Source of the DNA: Candidatus Krumholzibacteriota bacterium | Lineage (GTDB): Bacteria; Krumholzibacteriota; Krumholzibacteriia; Krumholzibacteriales; Krumholzibacteriaceae | DNA length: 18,617 nucleotides | NCBI GenBank assembly: GCA_030672805.1 | Contig: DAOVFR010000018.1 | Span: 1-18,617, forward strand | Reading direction: 5' to 3' | Shown: positions 6,275 to 14,037 of the stretch, piece by piece | Position numbering within the stretch: position 1 is the stretch's first letter | How the letters are laid out: each line of letters starts with the position of its first letter | Made by a program: the position numbers and the translations under genes | Notes under the pieces: generated by a model | Told to the model about the DNA's origin: nothing | Seen by the model: the letters and a program-made list of their open reading frames with translations, nothing else | Database searches by the model: none

Positions 6275-7999
6275 TCATTCTCCTTTCCGCCGCCTGGCCT
6301 CCACGGAGTCGGCCGGCACCGCGGACGTATCCGCAGGCACATCAGCGGAATCATCCGGCGCCGCGGCGGTATCCGGGGGCGCTGTAACGGTATCTGCCCT
6401 GACCGCAGCGGTATCAGATGGGGAAACCACGGACAGCGAATCGGCCCCACTGGCACGCCCCATCCCACCCTTCCCGAGGGGATAGGTGGTTTCCCTCTTC
6501 GCCCGTTCCCGCATTTCCTGAACATCCGCCGGAGCTTTTCCCTCCGCCTCTTTCCGTGCTGCTTCCGCGGCTCCCGTCGTATCGGCCAGGGCGGAATCGA
6601 CGAAGGCGGACATCCTGCGTTTCATTTCCTCGGCGCCGAGGTCGCCGATCTCATCAACGGCACCCCGGGCCTGATGTGAACGAGGGTATCGTGCAGCAAC
6701 CTCACGGTACATCTCCACCGCTTTCTCCGTCTCGCCCAGCTTGCGGTGATGGATCCACGCGATCGCGTACGCGGCGCGCGGTGCAAAGCTCGACGCGGGA
6801 AAGCTGTCGATGACGGCTCGGTAATTCTCCAGCGCCGCTTCAACCTCGTCAAGCCGGAAGAGCTGTATCTCGGCCGCGATGAACCGTTTTTCAGCGGCCT
6901 GTTCGACCGATTCACCTTCACCCGATGTCTCGGCCAGCTCGATCAGCCGTTTAAGTGTGATGCTCTTCTGGAGGGCTATGGGTGCATGCTCGGAGCTGGC
7001 CGATTCACTGCTTACCTTCGAGAAAACTTCCTGGGCCGCCTTGAGCGAATTCAACCTCTCGTGGTAGATGACACCCATACGGAAATAGGCCTCCGCCGAA
7101 AAGTCCGAATTGGGATAATCCTTCGCCACTTTCCCGAACAGCTCGAGCGCCGTTTCAAGAGAATCCATGCACAGGAAGCTCTCCGCACGCCCGAGCAGCG
7201 GTGCCGGCTTGTTTTTGACCGTGATGGTCTCTTCGAGTACGCTGTCGAACAGTTCGAGCGCCTTGCCGCATTTGCCGGTGTGTGTGTAGCAGGTTCCGAG
7301 AGCGAGAGAGATATCTCTCCTCAGCTCCCTGTTCAGGCCTTTCCGCAGGACCCTCTCGTAACTGGCCGCCGCCCTTTCCCAATCCTTTCTCCCGAAAAAG
7401 AGGTCTCCGCTTTTCAGTATGGCCTCATCGATGATCTCCCTGCTGCCCGCCTCGTCAGCGACCATACCGTAGAAATTCAGTGCCTGCTCCATGTCGTCCA
7501 GCTCGATGTGGATGTCACCGGCGAGAAACATGAGACGGTACCGGAGATCATGGTCGGGGAAATCCTTCAAGAAACGGTCCACGTAGGAAAGCGCAACGTT
7601 GTTGTCGCCTTTCCCGTTGTGGGCGAGCGCCAGCCAGTACGTGGCATCCGGGACGTAGCCGCTCTCCGGGAAGTTCGTAATCAGCTCGATGAACTTGCGG
7701 ATACCCTTGTTGTACTCGCCCTGCCGGACGAACGCCTTGCCCATCAGGAACAGCGCGTCATCGACCCAGCGGCTGTCGGAATAGTACGTGATGATGCTCG
7801 CGCACTTCATGACGACTTCCTCGTACTTGTCCCGGAGCTGCCTCTCCGATCCATCCTGCTCGCGGATCCTCTCTGCCTCGTTATATATCTTGCGCGCATT
7901 GTAGAGCGTGTTGAAATACGCGCATGAGTGCAGCGACAGGGCCACCATCACGGTGATCGCGATAAATGCCGCCGTGCGGGTGAAAACCCTGTATTTCAC
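6275..7999 (-). CDS. TPR-repeat lipoprotein (BamD/PorW-like), inside the pyr operon
   Basis: The protein has 574 residues from a GTG at 7999, which has AGGAG eight bases upstream. The longer reading to 8146 would overlap pyrC and add a non-signal segment. The N-terminus is basic, then FIAITVMVALSLHS-Cys26, a lipobox-like site, followed by AYFNTLYNARKIYNEAE, the FNTLYNA motif found on TPR lipoproteins of FCB-group bacteria. Residues about 40-480 are TPR/tol-pal YbgF-type helical repeats, such as KGIRKFIELITNFPESGYVPDATYW read in pieces of about 34. The last 50 residues are a low-complexity Asp/Ala/Pro/Thr tail ending ARRRKGE. It is probably periplasmic, on an outer or inner membrane, and a scaffold in envelope assembly; relatives include BamD and the T9SS/gliding protein SprE/PorW. 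It has no known link to pyrimidines. It sits between pyrC (25 bp) and pyrK (0 bp). Confidence 0.85.
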   Translation of the reverse strand: MKYRVFTRTAAFIAITVMVALSLHSCAYFNTLYNARKIYNEAERIREQDGSERQLRDKYEEVVMKCASIITYYSDSRWVDDALFLMGKAFVRQGEYNKGIRKFIELITNFPESGYVPDATYWLALAHNGKGDNNVALSYVDRFLKDFPDHDLRYRLMFLAGDIHIELDDMEQALNFYGMVADEAGSREIIDEAILKSGDLFFGRKDWERAAASYERVLRKGLNRELRRDISLALGTCYTHTGKCGKALELFDSVLEETITVKNKPAPLLGRAESFLCMDSLETALELFGKVAKDYPNSDFSAEAYFRMGVIYHERLNSLKAAQEVFSKVSSESASSEHAPIALQKSITLKRLIELAETSGEGESVEQAAEKRFIAAEIQLFRLDEVEAALENYRAVIDSFPASSFAPRAAYAIAWIHHRKLGETEKAVEMYREVAARYPRSHQARGAVDEIGDLGAEEMKRRMSAFVDSALADTTGAAEAARKEAEGKAPADVQEMRERAKRETTYPLGKGGMGRASGADSLSVVSPSDTAAVRADTVTAPPDTAAAPDDSADVPADTSAVPADSVEARRRKGE

Positions 8000-8024
8000 G
8001 GTACCTTCTCCTGACCCGGGGGGA

Positions 8025-9374
8025 TCACACGTGCCGCCGGGCGGGTTCACTTGACTCCCGTCCCCGTTTCTCACTGAATATAGCGCTTCGCCATTTTCCT
8101 TCAAAGAAAACTCCCTGGATCCTGCCGGTGAACCGCTTGCCGGCAAGCGGCGTATTCTTCGACTTCGACCTGATCATGCTTCTCTCGAGCACCCACTCTT
8201 CATTCGGGTCGATCAGGACAAGGTCCGCTGGCACCCCCTTCTTCAACCTCCCGCCCGGAAGCCCGATCACCCCGGCCGGCCTTATGGTCATCAGCCTGAC
8301 CAGATCGATGAGCTCGAACTTGCCTTTAACGACGAGCTCGGTATGAAGCTGTGCAAACGCGGTTTCAAGACCGATCATGCCGGGCGGCGCCTTGTCGAAT
8401 TCCACCTGTTTGTCGATCTCGTGGTGAGGCGCGTGATCCGTTGCGATGCAGTCTATAGTTCCGTCCCGGAGGCCCGCTCTGAGCGCGTCGATGTCCCTGC
8501 GTCCCCGGAGCGGCGGGTTCACCTTGAGGTTCCGGTCATAGTTCTCGAGGAGAGAATCCTCGAGTGTGAGATGGTGGGGTGTCACCTCCGCGGTGACGGG
8601 TACGCCCTTTCGCTTCGCCGCCTTGATCATCTCGACGGATCCAGCAGTCGACACGTGGGCGACGTGGAGTCTCGCACCGGTAAGGCTGGCGAGCCTTATG
8701 TCACGGTTCACCGCAATCTCCTCCGAGACTGCAGGTGCACCCTTCAGGCCGAACCTCGTCGACGAGTATCCTTCGTTCATCTGCGAACCCTTAACGAGAA
8801 AATTATCCTCGCAGTGCGAGATAACGGGGAGCCGGTGAAACAGCGCGTATTCCATTGCTGATCTCATTACCTGGCTGTTCGTTACGTACATGCCGTCGTC
8901 GCTCAGCGCCACCGCTCCCGCCTCTTTCAGAAAGTGATACTCATTGATCACTTCTCCCCCGAGCCCCTTAGTGAGCGCGGCGGCCACGTACACCCGGCAC
9001 ATGCCCGCTTCCACGGCCTTACGTTTGATGTACTCGATGACGCTCGGTTCATCGATCACCGGATCGGTATTCGCCATGCAGAGGACCGAGGTGTAGCCCC
9101 CCGCAGCGGCCGCCGCAGTCCCCGTTTTGATCGTCTCCTTCTCCTCGTATCCCGGTTCCCTGAGATGCGTGTGGATATCGACGAAGCCGGGAGCGCATAT
9201 GTACATGCCTGCATCGCATACGGGAAGATCGGTGTCGACGCTCTTCTGCCGTACGATATCGGCGATAACGCCCTTCTGGACCAGCACCGATCCGGTCCTG
9301 ATCTTCCCCGTCTCGGGGTCGGCGAGACGCACCCCCGTGATCCAGAACTCTCGCTTGTCCTTCCATTCGATCAT
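8025..9374 (-). CDS. pyrC: Dihydroorotase, class I
   Basis: PyrC cyclises carbamoyl-aspartate to dihydroorotate. The start MIEWKDKREFWITG at 9374 has GAGGAG five bases upstream; the reading from 9404 lacks such support. Metal ligands are visible: DIHTHLREPG (His68, His70), SHCED (His187), HVAHVS (His240) and ATDHAPH (Asp313). NPPLRG and TPHHLTLED are the substrate-loop motifs. ALSDDG has Asp159 or Asp160 where other amidohydrolases use a carboxylated Lys, as in the Aquifex/Bacillus type I enzymes. At 449 residues it is normal (about 425-450). It lies 36 bp after pyrB; in some bacteria an adjacent PyrC forms a complex with PyrB. Confidence 0.96.
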   Translation of the reverse strand: MIEWKDKREFWITGVRLADPETGKIRTGSVLVQKGVIADIVRQKSVDTDLPVCDAGMYICAPGFVDIHTHLREPGYEEKETIKTGTAAAAAGGYTSVLCMANTDPVIDEPSVIEYIKRKAVEAGMCRVYVAAALTKGLGGEVINEYHFLKEAGAVALSDDGMYVTNSQVMRSAMEYALFHRLPVISHCEDNFLVKGSQMNEGYSSTRFGLKGAPAVSEEIAVNRDIRLASLTGARLHVAHVSTAGSVEMIKAAKRKGVPVTAEVTPHHLTLEDSLLENYDRNLKVNPPLRGRRDIDALRAGLRDGTIDCIATDHAPHHEIDKQVEFDKAPPGMIGLETAFAQLHTELVVKGKFELIDLVRLMTIRPAGVIGLPGGRLKKGVPADLVLIDPNEEWVLERSMIRSKSKNTPLAGKRFTGRIQGVFFEGKWRSAIFSEKRGRESSEPARRHV

Positions 9375-9410
9375 CGGAACTCCTCGTCTGAAAGATTCCC
9401 GCACCAGCCG

Positions 9411-10361
9411 CTACTGCAGGCTGCTCTCCTCGAATGTGCCTCCGGCGACCAGGAAGAGCACGGCCATCCTGACGGCCACACCGTTAGTGACCTGTTCCAG
9501 GATGACAGCGCGGTCCCCGTCCGCAACGTCCTGGGCTATCTCGACACCACGGTTTATCGGGCCGGGATGCATCACGATACAGTGCTCCGGAGCGTGCTCG
9601 AGAACACGGTTCGTCACACCGAACACCTCGAAATATTCCTGCGAGCTCGGGAACAGCATCGATTCCTGACGCTCGAGCTGGATGCGCAGGACGTTGATTG
9701 CGTCCGCTTCCGATATCGCCCTGCGGAGATCGAACTCGACGTTGACTCCCCCCTCACCGAGCTTCCCAACCTCCGGCGGCATCATTGTCGGCGACCCGCA
9801 GACCGTCACCTCGGCCCCGAGTTTCGTGAGTCCCCAGATATTGGACCGCGCGACGCGTGAATGCATGATATCACCGATTATCGTGACCTTCTTCCCCTCG
9901 AACGTTCCCCACCGCTGGCGCAGCGTCATCATGTCGAGCAGGGCCTGGGTCGGATGCTCGTGCTGGCCGTCCCCCGCATTCACGATCGACGCGTCGAGAA
10001 ACTCTGCAAGAAACCTGTGCGCGCCTGATGATCCGTGCCTCATCACGACAATATCGACCTTCATCGCCTGGATGTTCTCCACCGTATCGCGGAGCGTCTC
10101 TCCCTTAGACACGGACGACATCGCCTGAGAGAAACCGATCGTATCGGCGCTCAACCGCTTCTCGGCCAGCTCGAAGCTGAGCCTGGTCCGCGTGCTCGGT
10201 TCGTAGAAGATATTGGCGATCGTCTTCCCTCGCAGGGCCGGCACCTTCTTGATCGGTCTCTCGAGGATCTCTTTGAACGAGTCGCCCGTATCGAGAATGA
10301 GCGTGATCTCTTCGGGGGTGAGTTCCTCGAGCCCCAGCAGGTCTTTCCGATTTAATTGCAC
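9411..10361 (-). CDS. pyrB: Aspartate carbamoyltransferase catalytic subunit
   Basis: PyrB condenses carbamoyl phosphate and aspartate, the committed step. FYEPSTRTRLSFE (52-64) binds carbamoyl phosphate, and Lys86 in SVSKGETL is the mobile-loop lysine. NAGDGQHEHPTQALLD (128-143), an IGDIMHSRVARSN domain-linker strand, and MHPGPINRGVE near residue 265 complete the family pattern. At 316 residues it is the normal size. No pyrI regulatory subunit is seen in the window, so control is presumably by the attenuator. The start is GTG at 10361, with GGAAGGGGGG about nine bases before it. It lies 36 bp after pyrR. Confidence 0.96.
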   Translation of the reverse strand: MQLNRKDLLGLEELTPEEITLILDTGDSFKEILERPIKKVPALRGKTIANIFYEPSTRTRLSFELAEKRLSADTIGFSQAMSSVSKGETLRDTVENIQAMKVDIVVMRHGSSGAHRFLAEFLDASIVNAGDGQHEHPTQALLDMMTLRQRWGTFEGKKVTIIGDIMHSRVARSNIWGLTKLGAEVTVCGSPTMMPPEVGKLGEGGVNVEFDLRRAISEADAINVLRIQLERQESMLFPSSQEYFEVFGVTNRVLEHAPEHCIVMHPGPINRGVEIAQDVADGDRAVILEQVTNGVAVRMAVLFLVAGGTFEESSLQ

Positions 10362-10397
10362 GTTCCGGTTCCCCCCTTCCTTCGTGAAGACGTTACA

Positions 10398-11192
10398 TTA
10401 TTTCTTCTTCCCCGGCGTCCGTCCGCCCTTTCTTGTTGTTTTTCTCGCTGCCTTCGCTTTTTCCGTCTTCTTCCGCTTTCCCTTTGCACCGCCCTTATTC
10501 TTCGTTACTTTCTTTTTAGCAACCTTCTTCCCGGGAATCTTCTTTCTTGCTGCCTCTTTCCCGGCAGCTTTTCTCCTCGACTGCCCGGTACGGGCCGCAC
10601 CGGCAGCACCGCTCGCTTCCGCCTCGGCCCGGTCCTTTTCCTTGTCATCGATGATATCGCTCAGGACGACCTGGTCCTCGCCGTCGGTCTCCACCAGCAG
10701 CACCTCGACCGTTTCGTGGTTTGACGTCGGGACGTTCTTGCCGACGAAATCGGCACGTATGGGAAACTCCCGGTGCCCACGGTCGATAAGCACGGCAAGC
10801 TGGATCGCCTTCGGCCGGCCGAAATCGATCAGCTCGTCGAGGGCCGCCCTGACGGTCCTCCCGGTGAACAGGACATCGTCAACGAGGATAACGACACGGT
10901 CGTGAATATCATTCTTGATCTCGGTCTTTCCAACGACGGGGTGGTGCGAGATCATCTGGAGGTCGTCCCTGTACAGCGTGATATCGAGGACCCCGACAGG
11001 AATCTCCACCTTCTCGAACTCCAGGATAGCCAGCGCTATCCGCTCTGCCAGCGGAACGCCGCGCTCGCGGATGCCGACAAGGATAAGACCCTCGACGCCC
11101 CTGTTCCGTTCAACGATCTCATGCGCGACCCGCATGATCGTACGGTTGATCTGGACGCCGTCCATAACGACTGCTTTTCTCAGGATTATCAA
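10398..11192 (-). CDS. pyrR: PyrR pyrimidine-operon regulator/uracil phosphoribosyltransferase with a lysine-rich C-terminal extension
   Basis: PyrR binds the pyr leader RNA when UMP/UTP is high and many homologues also convert uracil and PRPP to UMP. Residues 1 to about 182 are the whole family protein: KAVVMDGVQINRTIMRVAHEI, LVGIRERGVPLAERI and the PRPP loop VILVDDVLFTGRT (101-113), then LIDRGHREFPIRADFVGKN. The extension from about 183 to 264 is unusual. An acidic linker (DDKEKDRAEAEAS) is followed by 60 residues (205-264) of which 29 are Lys or Arg, in KKxxGKK-like units resembling histone H1-type tails. The usual PyrR is about 180 residues. The start is TTG at 11192 with GAGGAGG eight bases upstream; starting at Met10 would delete conserved residues. 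Confidence 0.94.
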   Translation of the reverse strand: MIILRKAVVMDGVQINRTIMRVAHEIVERNRGVEGLILVGIRERGVPLAERIALAILEFEKVEIPVGVLDITLYRDDLQMISHHPVVGKTEIKNDIHDRVVILVDDVLFTGRTVRAALDELIDFGRPKAIQLAVLIDRGHREFPIRADFVGKNVPTSNHETVEVLLVETDGEDQVVLSDIIDDKEKDRAEAEASGAAGAARTGQSRRKAAGKEAARKKIPGKKVAKKKVTKNKGGAKGKRKKTEKAKAARKTTRKGGRTPGKKK

Positions 11193-11225
11193 AGGAAGAA
11201 CCTCCTCAACACGTGGAGTTTGGGT

Positions 11226-11251
11226 AAAAAAAAGCCTCCCGGTCGGAGAGG
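11226..11251 (-). terminator. Intrinsic terminator of the pyr attenuator
   Basis: On the minus strand CCTCTC, a short loop, GGGAGG and then C and a run of eight Ts (11226-11233) lie in the leader before pyrR. The six-pair stem includes one T-G wobble. Its 5' arm (11241-11251) is complementary to the PyrR-loop strand, so it can be disrupted by an antiterminator. Confidence 0.82.
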
Positions 11252-11299
11252 TTGGACAGGATCTGCATCTGCCATCGCCCTTTCCTGGCCTCCCGGACC
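11241..11299 (-). promoter_or_regulatory. Antiterminator pairing of the pyr leader
   Basis: GGTCCGGGAGG (minus strand, 11299-11289) can pair with CCTCTCCGACC (11251-11241): eleven positions, with a single C-C mismatch and one G-U pair, extending two more pairs outward. This competes with both the PyrR hairpin and the terminator, giving the standard three-state PyrR attenuator. Complementarity was read directly; no energy was computed. Confidence 0.7.
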
Positions 11300-11310
11300 A
11301 GATTAAAAGG
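11279..11310 (-). promoter_or_regulatory. PyrR-binding leader hairpin (anti-antiterminator)
   Basis: The minus strand has an outer stem CCTTT/AAAGG, an asymmetric internal bulge (TAAT opposite G), and an upper hairpin CTGGTCCGGGAGGCCAG. The UCCxGxGAGG-like loop and bulged stem resemble known PyrR RNA sites, but the loop here is CGGGA, five bases rather than the usual hexaloop. It begins a few bases after the predicted transcription start and precedes the terminator. Confidence 0.75.
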
Positions 11311-11324
11311 TTCCATCGGGCGAT

Positions 11325-11353
11325 ATACTAACGGATGCGCCTCAGTATTTCAA
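11325..11353 (-). promoter_or_regulatory. Sigma70-type promoter of the pyr operon
   Basis: On the minus strand TTGAAA (-35, 11353-11348), a 17-bp spacer and TAGTAT (-10, 11330-11325) sit between the kinase stop and the PyrR hairpin. Transcription would start near 11318, giving a leader of about 125 nt before the pyrR TTG. Fit to consensus is good but not proved. Confidence 0.65.
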
Positions 11354-11406
11354 CCATTTTTTTTGGGTGGGCGGGCAGGCGGTTCGCTCCCTGCGATATG
11401 CCGCTA

Positions 11407-13860
11407 TTACTCGGGTCTTATCCGTTCCATAAGCTCCGCGAACCTCGGATCGTCCCTGATCGTCTCGATATCGCTGTCATTCATGATATGATCGTAGTTG
11501 CGATAGCCCTCCTCGATTGAACGTGTCAGGCACTCTATCGCTTTCTCTCTTTCATTTAACAACGAATAGACACATGCCAGATTGTACAGCTTTTTCTCAC
11601 GCGGACCGAGATCGAGCGCCTCCTCTGCGATCCGTATCGCCTCCTCCCTCATCCCTTTGTGTGCGTATGCGCAAGCGATGTTGGAGAGGGCAAAGTGATT
11701 CCGGGGATCGAGATCGCAGGAACGCCTGAATTCCTCAATCGCCTCGTCGTACATCTCCTTTCCCTGGTAAGATCTCCCGATATGCAGATGTATCCAGGCG
11801 TTATCAGGATCAAGCATTACCGCCTTACGGAGGCATCCGAGGGCTTCGTTATAATTCCCATTACTATTATAGGCCCTTCCGAGTGAAAGATATCCCATGG
11901 CGTAAGTAGAATCGATTCTGACAATCTCGCTGCCCACTTCAATCACCTTATCGTACTCGCCTGAATCCAGGTACATATCGCTTATATTGTTGCGGGGCAT
12001 GATAAAGTACGGATCGATTCTTATAGCTTCTTCGTACGATGCAAGCGCCTCATCATACCGCCTCAGCCGCTGGTAGATGTAGCCGAGGTTGTTGTGTCCC
12101 GAACTGTAGTCGGGATACATCTCGAGGAGCGCTTTGTAGCTCTGGATCGCCTTTTCCGGATCCTCCTCGACGATATTATCGTATTCGGCGAGGATCCGGT
12201 ACCGTTCCCGGGCGGTCAGGTTATCTATGTATTGCACCGCCTTCGTGTAATTGTGCTTGGCGCACTCCAAATCCCTTATGTTCGCGCAAACCGTTCCGAG
12301 TGACGCATAGGCGTACGCGAAGGTCGAATCCAGCGCGATTGCGTTTTCATAGAATATCTTGACCTCGTTCCAGTTTTCCGGTCTCTTATGCATCTCGGTT
12401 CCGAGAAAAAATTGCTCAAGGGCAGCCAATGAAGACGTCGTGACCTTCGGCAAGCTCTTGTCCGTTTTCTCTATCGACTCCAGGGATTCTCCGAGATTTT
12501 CGCGTATCTTTTCCGTCAATTGATCGATCGCACTCGCGAGAATTTCGTCCCTGCCGGTCACGGTAACCCTGATAGGGCTCAAACGATTGCCGCTGTTGAC
12601 ATCCACAATAACCGCACTCAAGTTGTATGTTTCACCTACACTGCTGATCTTCGGCACGAGCATCGCATTGATGCCTTCCCTCTTGCAGATCTCCATGCCG
12701 AGTGATTCATCGATACGATTCACATGCTCCCGCTCCATGCGCTTCAGTGTCTCATTCATCCTGGCTCTATCGAATACGTTAACCCACCGGGACTGCTGTA
12801 TGTCTATCGCGATCGCTTCGTTTAACGGATTATCGAAAACATCGTCGCCGGTCAGGTTCTCTATATCCGTTACGAGGAGCCAGTCCCTCTCGGAAAAGTC
12901 AATCCCTTCGCCCGGTCGAAAGAACGTGAACACCAGGACCAGGACGAGAACGACGGATGCGGCGAGGAGAACTATCGGCATGACGGTTTTCCTTTTCGCT
13001 GCCGAGATGGCCGGAAGGCGCAGTCGGCGAGCAGAACCCGGCACAATTGTTTCCATGACACGCGTGAGGTCGGAGAAGACTTCACCGGTGCTCTGGTAGC
13101 GATCCTCGACGTTCTTCGCAAGCAATTTGCTGGCGACCCTATCCAGCTCGACCGGTATTCCGGACCGGCATGCAGAAACCGGCTCCGGCTCCTCGTGGAC
13201 AATTTCATATAGCACGGCCGCCTTGTGCTCACCCTTGAACGGCGGCTCTCCCGCTAGAAGCTCATACAACACGGCGCCGAGTGAGAAGACATCCGAGCGC
13301 TCGTCCACCTCTGCACCACTCGCCTGCTCTGGAGACATGTAGGTTATGGTTCCAATAGTGCTGCCAACCTCTGTTAGCCTCGTCTTCCCTGCCAGCTTTG
13401 CCAGCCCGAAATCGACGATTTTCACCTCGCCGTGTTTCGTAACTATGATATTCGACGGTTTGATGTCTCGGTGAACGATTCCCTTCTCGTGTGCTCTTGC
13501 CAGACCGGAGGCAATTTGCGAGGTGATAGCAAGCGATTCCTCGACACTTACACCGCCCCGGTCGATTCGCTCCCGCAGCGTCTCACCCTCGTAATAGGTC
13601 ATCGCTATGAATGTCTGGCCATCGGGGGTTTCGTCAATCTCGTGGATCGTGCCTATATTCGCATGGTCAAGGGCACTGGAAGCTTTCGCCTCGCGGATGA
13701 AGCGCTTCCTGGCGACATCGTCTTTGCTTAAGTGCGGAGGGAGGAACTTGACAGCGACGAACCGCTCGAGCTTGAGGTCCCGGGCCTTGTAGACAACACC
13801 CATCCCACCCTCGCCGAGCTTCTCGAGAATTTTATAATGGGAGAAAGTCCTACCGATCAT
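11407..13860 (-). CDS. Membrane serine/threonine protein kinase with TolB-like and TPR regions
   Basis: The protein has 817 residues. Residues about 9-270 form a complete PknB-type kinase: glycine loop GEGGMG (17-22), Lys38 in VAVKF, HRDIKPSN (130-137), DFG (150-152), activation segment GTITYMSPEQAS and DVFSLGAVLYEL. A single membrane span follows (PIVLLAASVVLVLVLVFTFF, about 295-314). Residues 325-465 resemble the TolB-N/CsgG-like domain found in such kinases (WLLVTDIENLTGDD, WVNVFDRARMNETL). About 480-800 is a run of TPRs, for example ALGCLRKAVMLDPDNAW and EALASYEEAIRIDPYF. The kinase is cytoplasmic and the C-terminal region should be outside. This architecture is common in Acidobacteria and FCB candidate phyla; the signal is unknown. 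ATG at 13860 has only a weak ribosome site. No terminator was found between it and the pyr promoter. Confidence 0.93.
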   Translation of the reverse strand: MIGRTFSHYKILEKLGEGGMGVVYKARDLKLERFVAVKFLPPHLSKDDVARKRFIREAKASSALDHANIGTIHEIDETPDGQTFIAMTYYEGETLRERIDRGGVSVEESLAITSQIASGLARAHEKGIVHRDIKPSNIIVTKHGEVKIVDFGLAKLAGKTRLTEVGSTIGTITYMSPEQASGAEVDERSDVFSLGAVLYELLAGEPPFKGEHKAAVLYEIVHEEPEPVSACRSGIPVELDRVASKLLAKNVEDRYQSTGEVFSDLTRVMETIVPGSARRLRLPAISAAKRKTVMPIVLLAASVVLVLVLVFTFFRPGEGIDFSERDWLLVTDIENLTGDDVFDNPLNEAIAIDIQQSRWVNVFDRARMNETLKRMEREHVNRIDESLGMEICKREGINAMLVPKISSVGETYNLSAVIVDVNSGNRLSPIRVTVTGRDEILASAIDQLTEKIRENLGESLESIEKTDKSLPKVTTSSLAALEQFFLGTEMHKRPENWNEVKIFYENAIALDSTFAYAYASLGTVCANIRDLECAKHNYTKAVQYIDNLTARERYRILAEYDNIVEEDPEKAIQSYKALLEMYPDYSSGHNNLGYIYQRLRRYDEALASYEEAIRIDPYFIMPRNNISDMYLDSGEYDKVIEVGSEIVRIDSTYAMGYLSLGRAYNSNGNYNEALGCLRKAVMLDPDNAWIHLHIGRSYQGKEMYDEAIEEFRRSCDLDPRNHFALSNIACAYAHKGMREEAIRIAEEALDLGPREKKLYNLACVYSLLNEREKAIECLTRSIEEGYRNYDHIMNDSDIETIRDDPRFAELMERIRPE

Positions 13861-13872
13861 GACAGCACCGGA

Positions 13873-13899
13873 AATTGTGAATTGTACAATTACATGTAA
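13873..13899. repeat. Nested palindromes in the kinase/oxidoreductase divergent region
   Basis: AATTGTACAATT (13880-13891) is a perfect 12-bp palindrome, preceded by another AATTGT half site (13873-13878). It overlaps TTACATGTAA (13890-13899), a perfect 10-bp palindrome. Both lie within 40 bp of the kinase start. They could be operators; no regulator gene is adjacent. A weak TTGTAC-17-TTACAT promoter (minus, 13922-13894) would overlap them. Confidence 0.5.
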
Positions 13900-14013
13900 G
13901 CATCAATCCACAAGCAGTACAAGTTATTTTACGATGCATTTAAAGTTAAATTTGCGCAAGACATCGAGATCGATTATATTGGAATTCTTTTTGACGTGGA
14001 GGAATTGAAATAA
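13900..14013 (+). pseudogene. Coding-like remnant without a start codon
   Basis: After a TAA at 13897 the frame runs 37 codons to TAA at 14011. It reads like a real protein end, with pieces QYKLFYDAFKVKFAQDIEI and DYIGILFDVEELK. No ATG, GTG or TTG with a ribosome site opens it. It may be the 3' end of a gene carried in with the oxidoreductase, or chance. The product is not recognised. Confidence 0.28.
13952..13980 (+). promoter_or_regulatory. Probable promoter of the FAD oxidoreductase gene
   Basis: TTGCGC (13952-13957), a 17-bp spacer and TATATT (13975-13980) lie 58 bp before the gene start. The -10 is close to consensus and the -35 is weak. It overlaps the coding-like remnant. Confidence 0.45.
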
Positions 14014-14037
14014 CCCGGAGTTCCAGGAGAAAAAACA

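Noticed and set aside
6290..6430. Repeated GCGGTATC-like units as a possible DNA repeat array
   Set aside because: They are in frame and are explained by the Ala/Asp/Thr/Pro low-complexity tail of the lipoprotein.
6746..7927. Plus-strand open frame of 393 codons
   Set aside because: It mirrors the TPR lipoprotein gene; no ribosome site and no family pattern.
8000..8146. Longer start for the TPR lipoprotein
   Set aside because: It would overlap pyrC by over 100 bases and bury the lipoprotein signal peptide.
8934..9860. Plus-strand open frame of 308 codons across pyrC and pyrB
   Set aside because: It crosses two certain genes on the opposite strand and has a shadow composition.
11360..11400. 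GC-rich hairpin after the kinase gene as a terminator
   Set aside because: The minus-strand GCAGG/CCTGC stem is followed by C- and A-rich sequence, not a T run.
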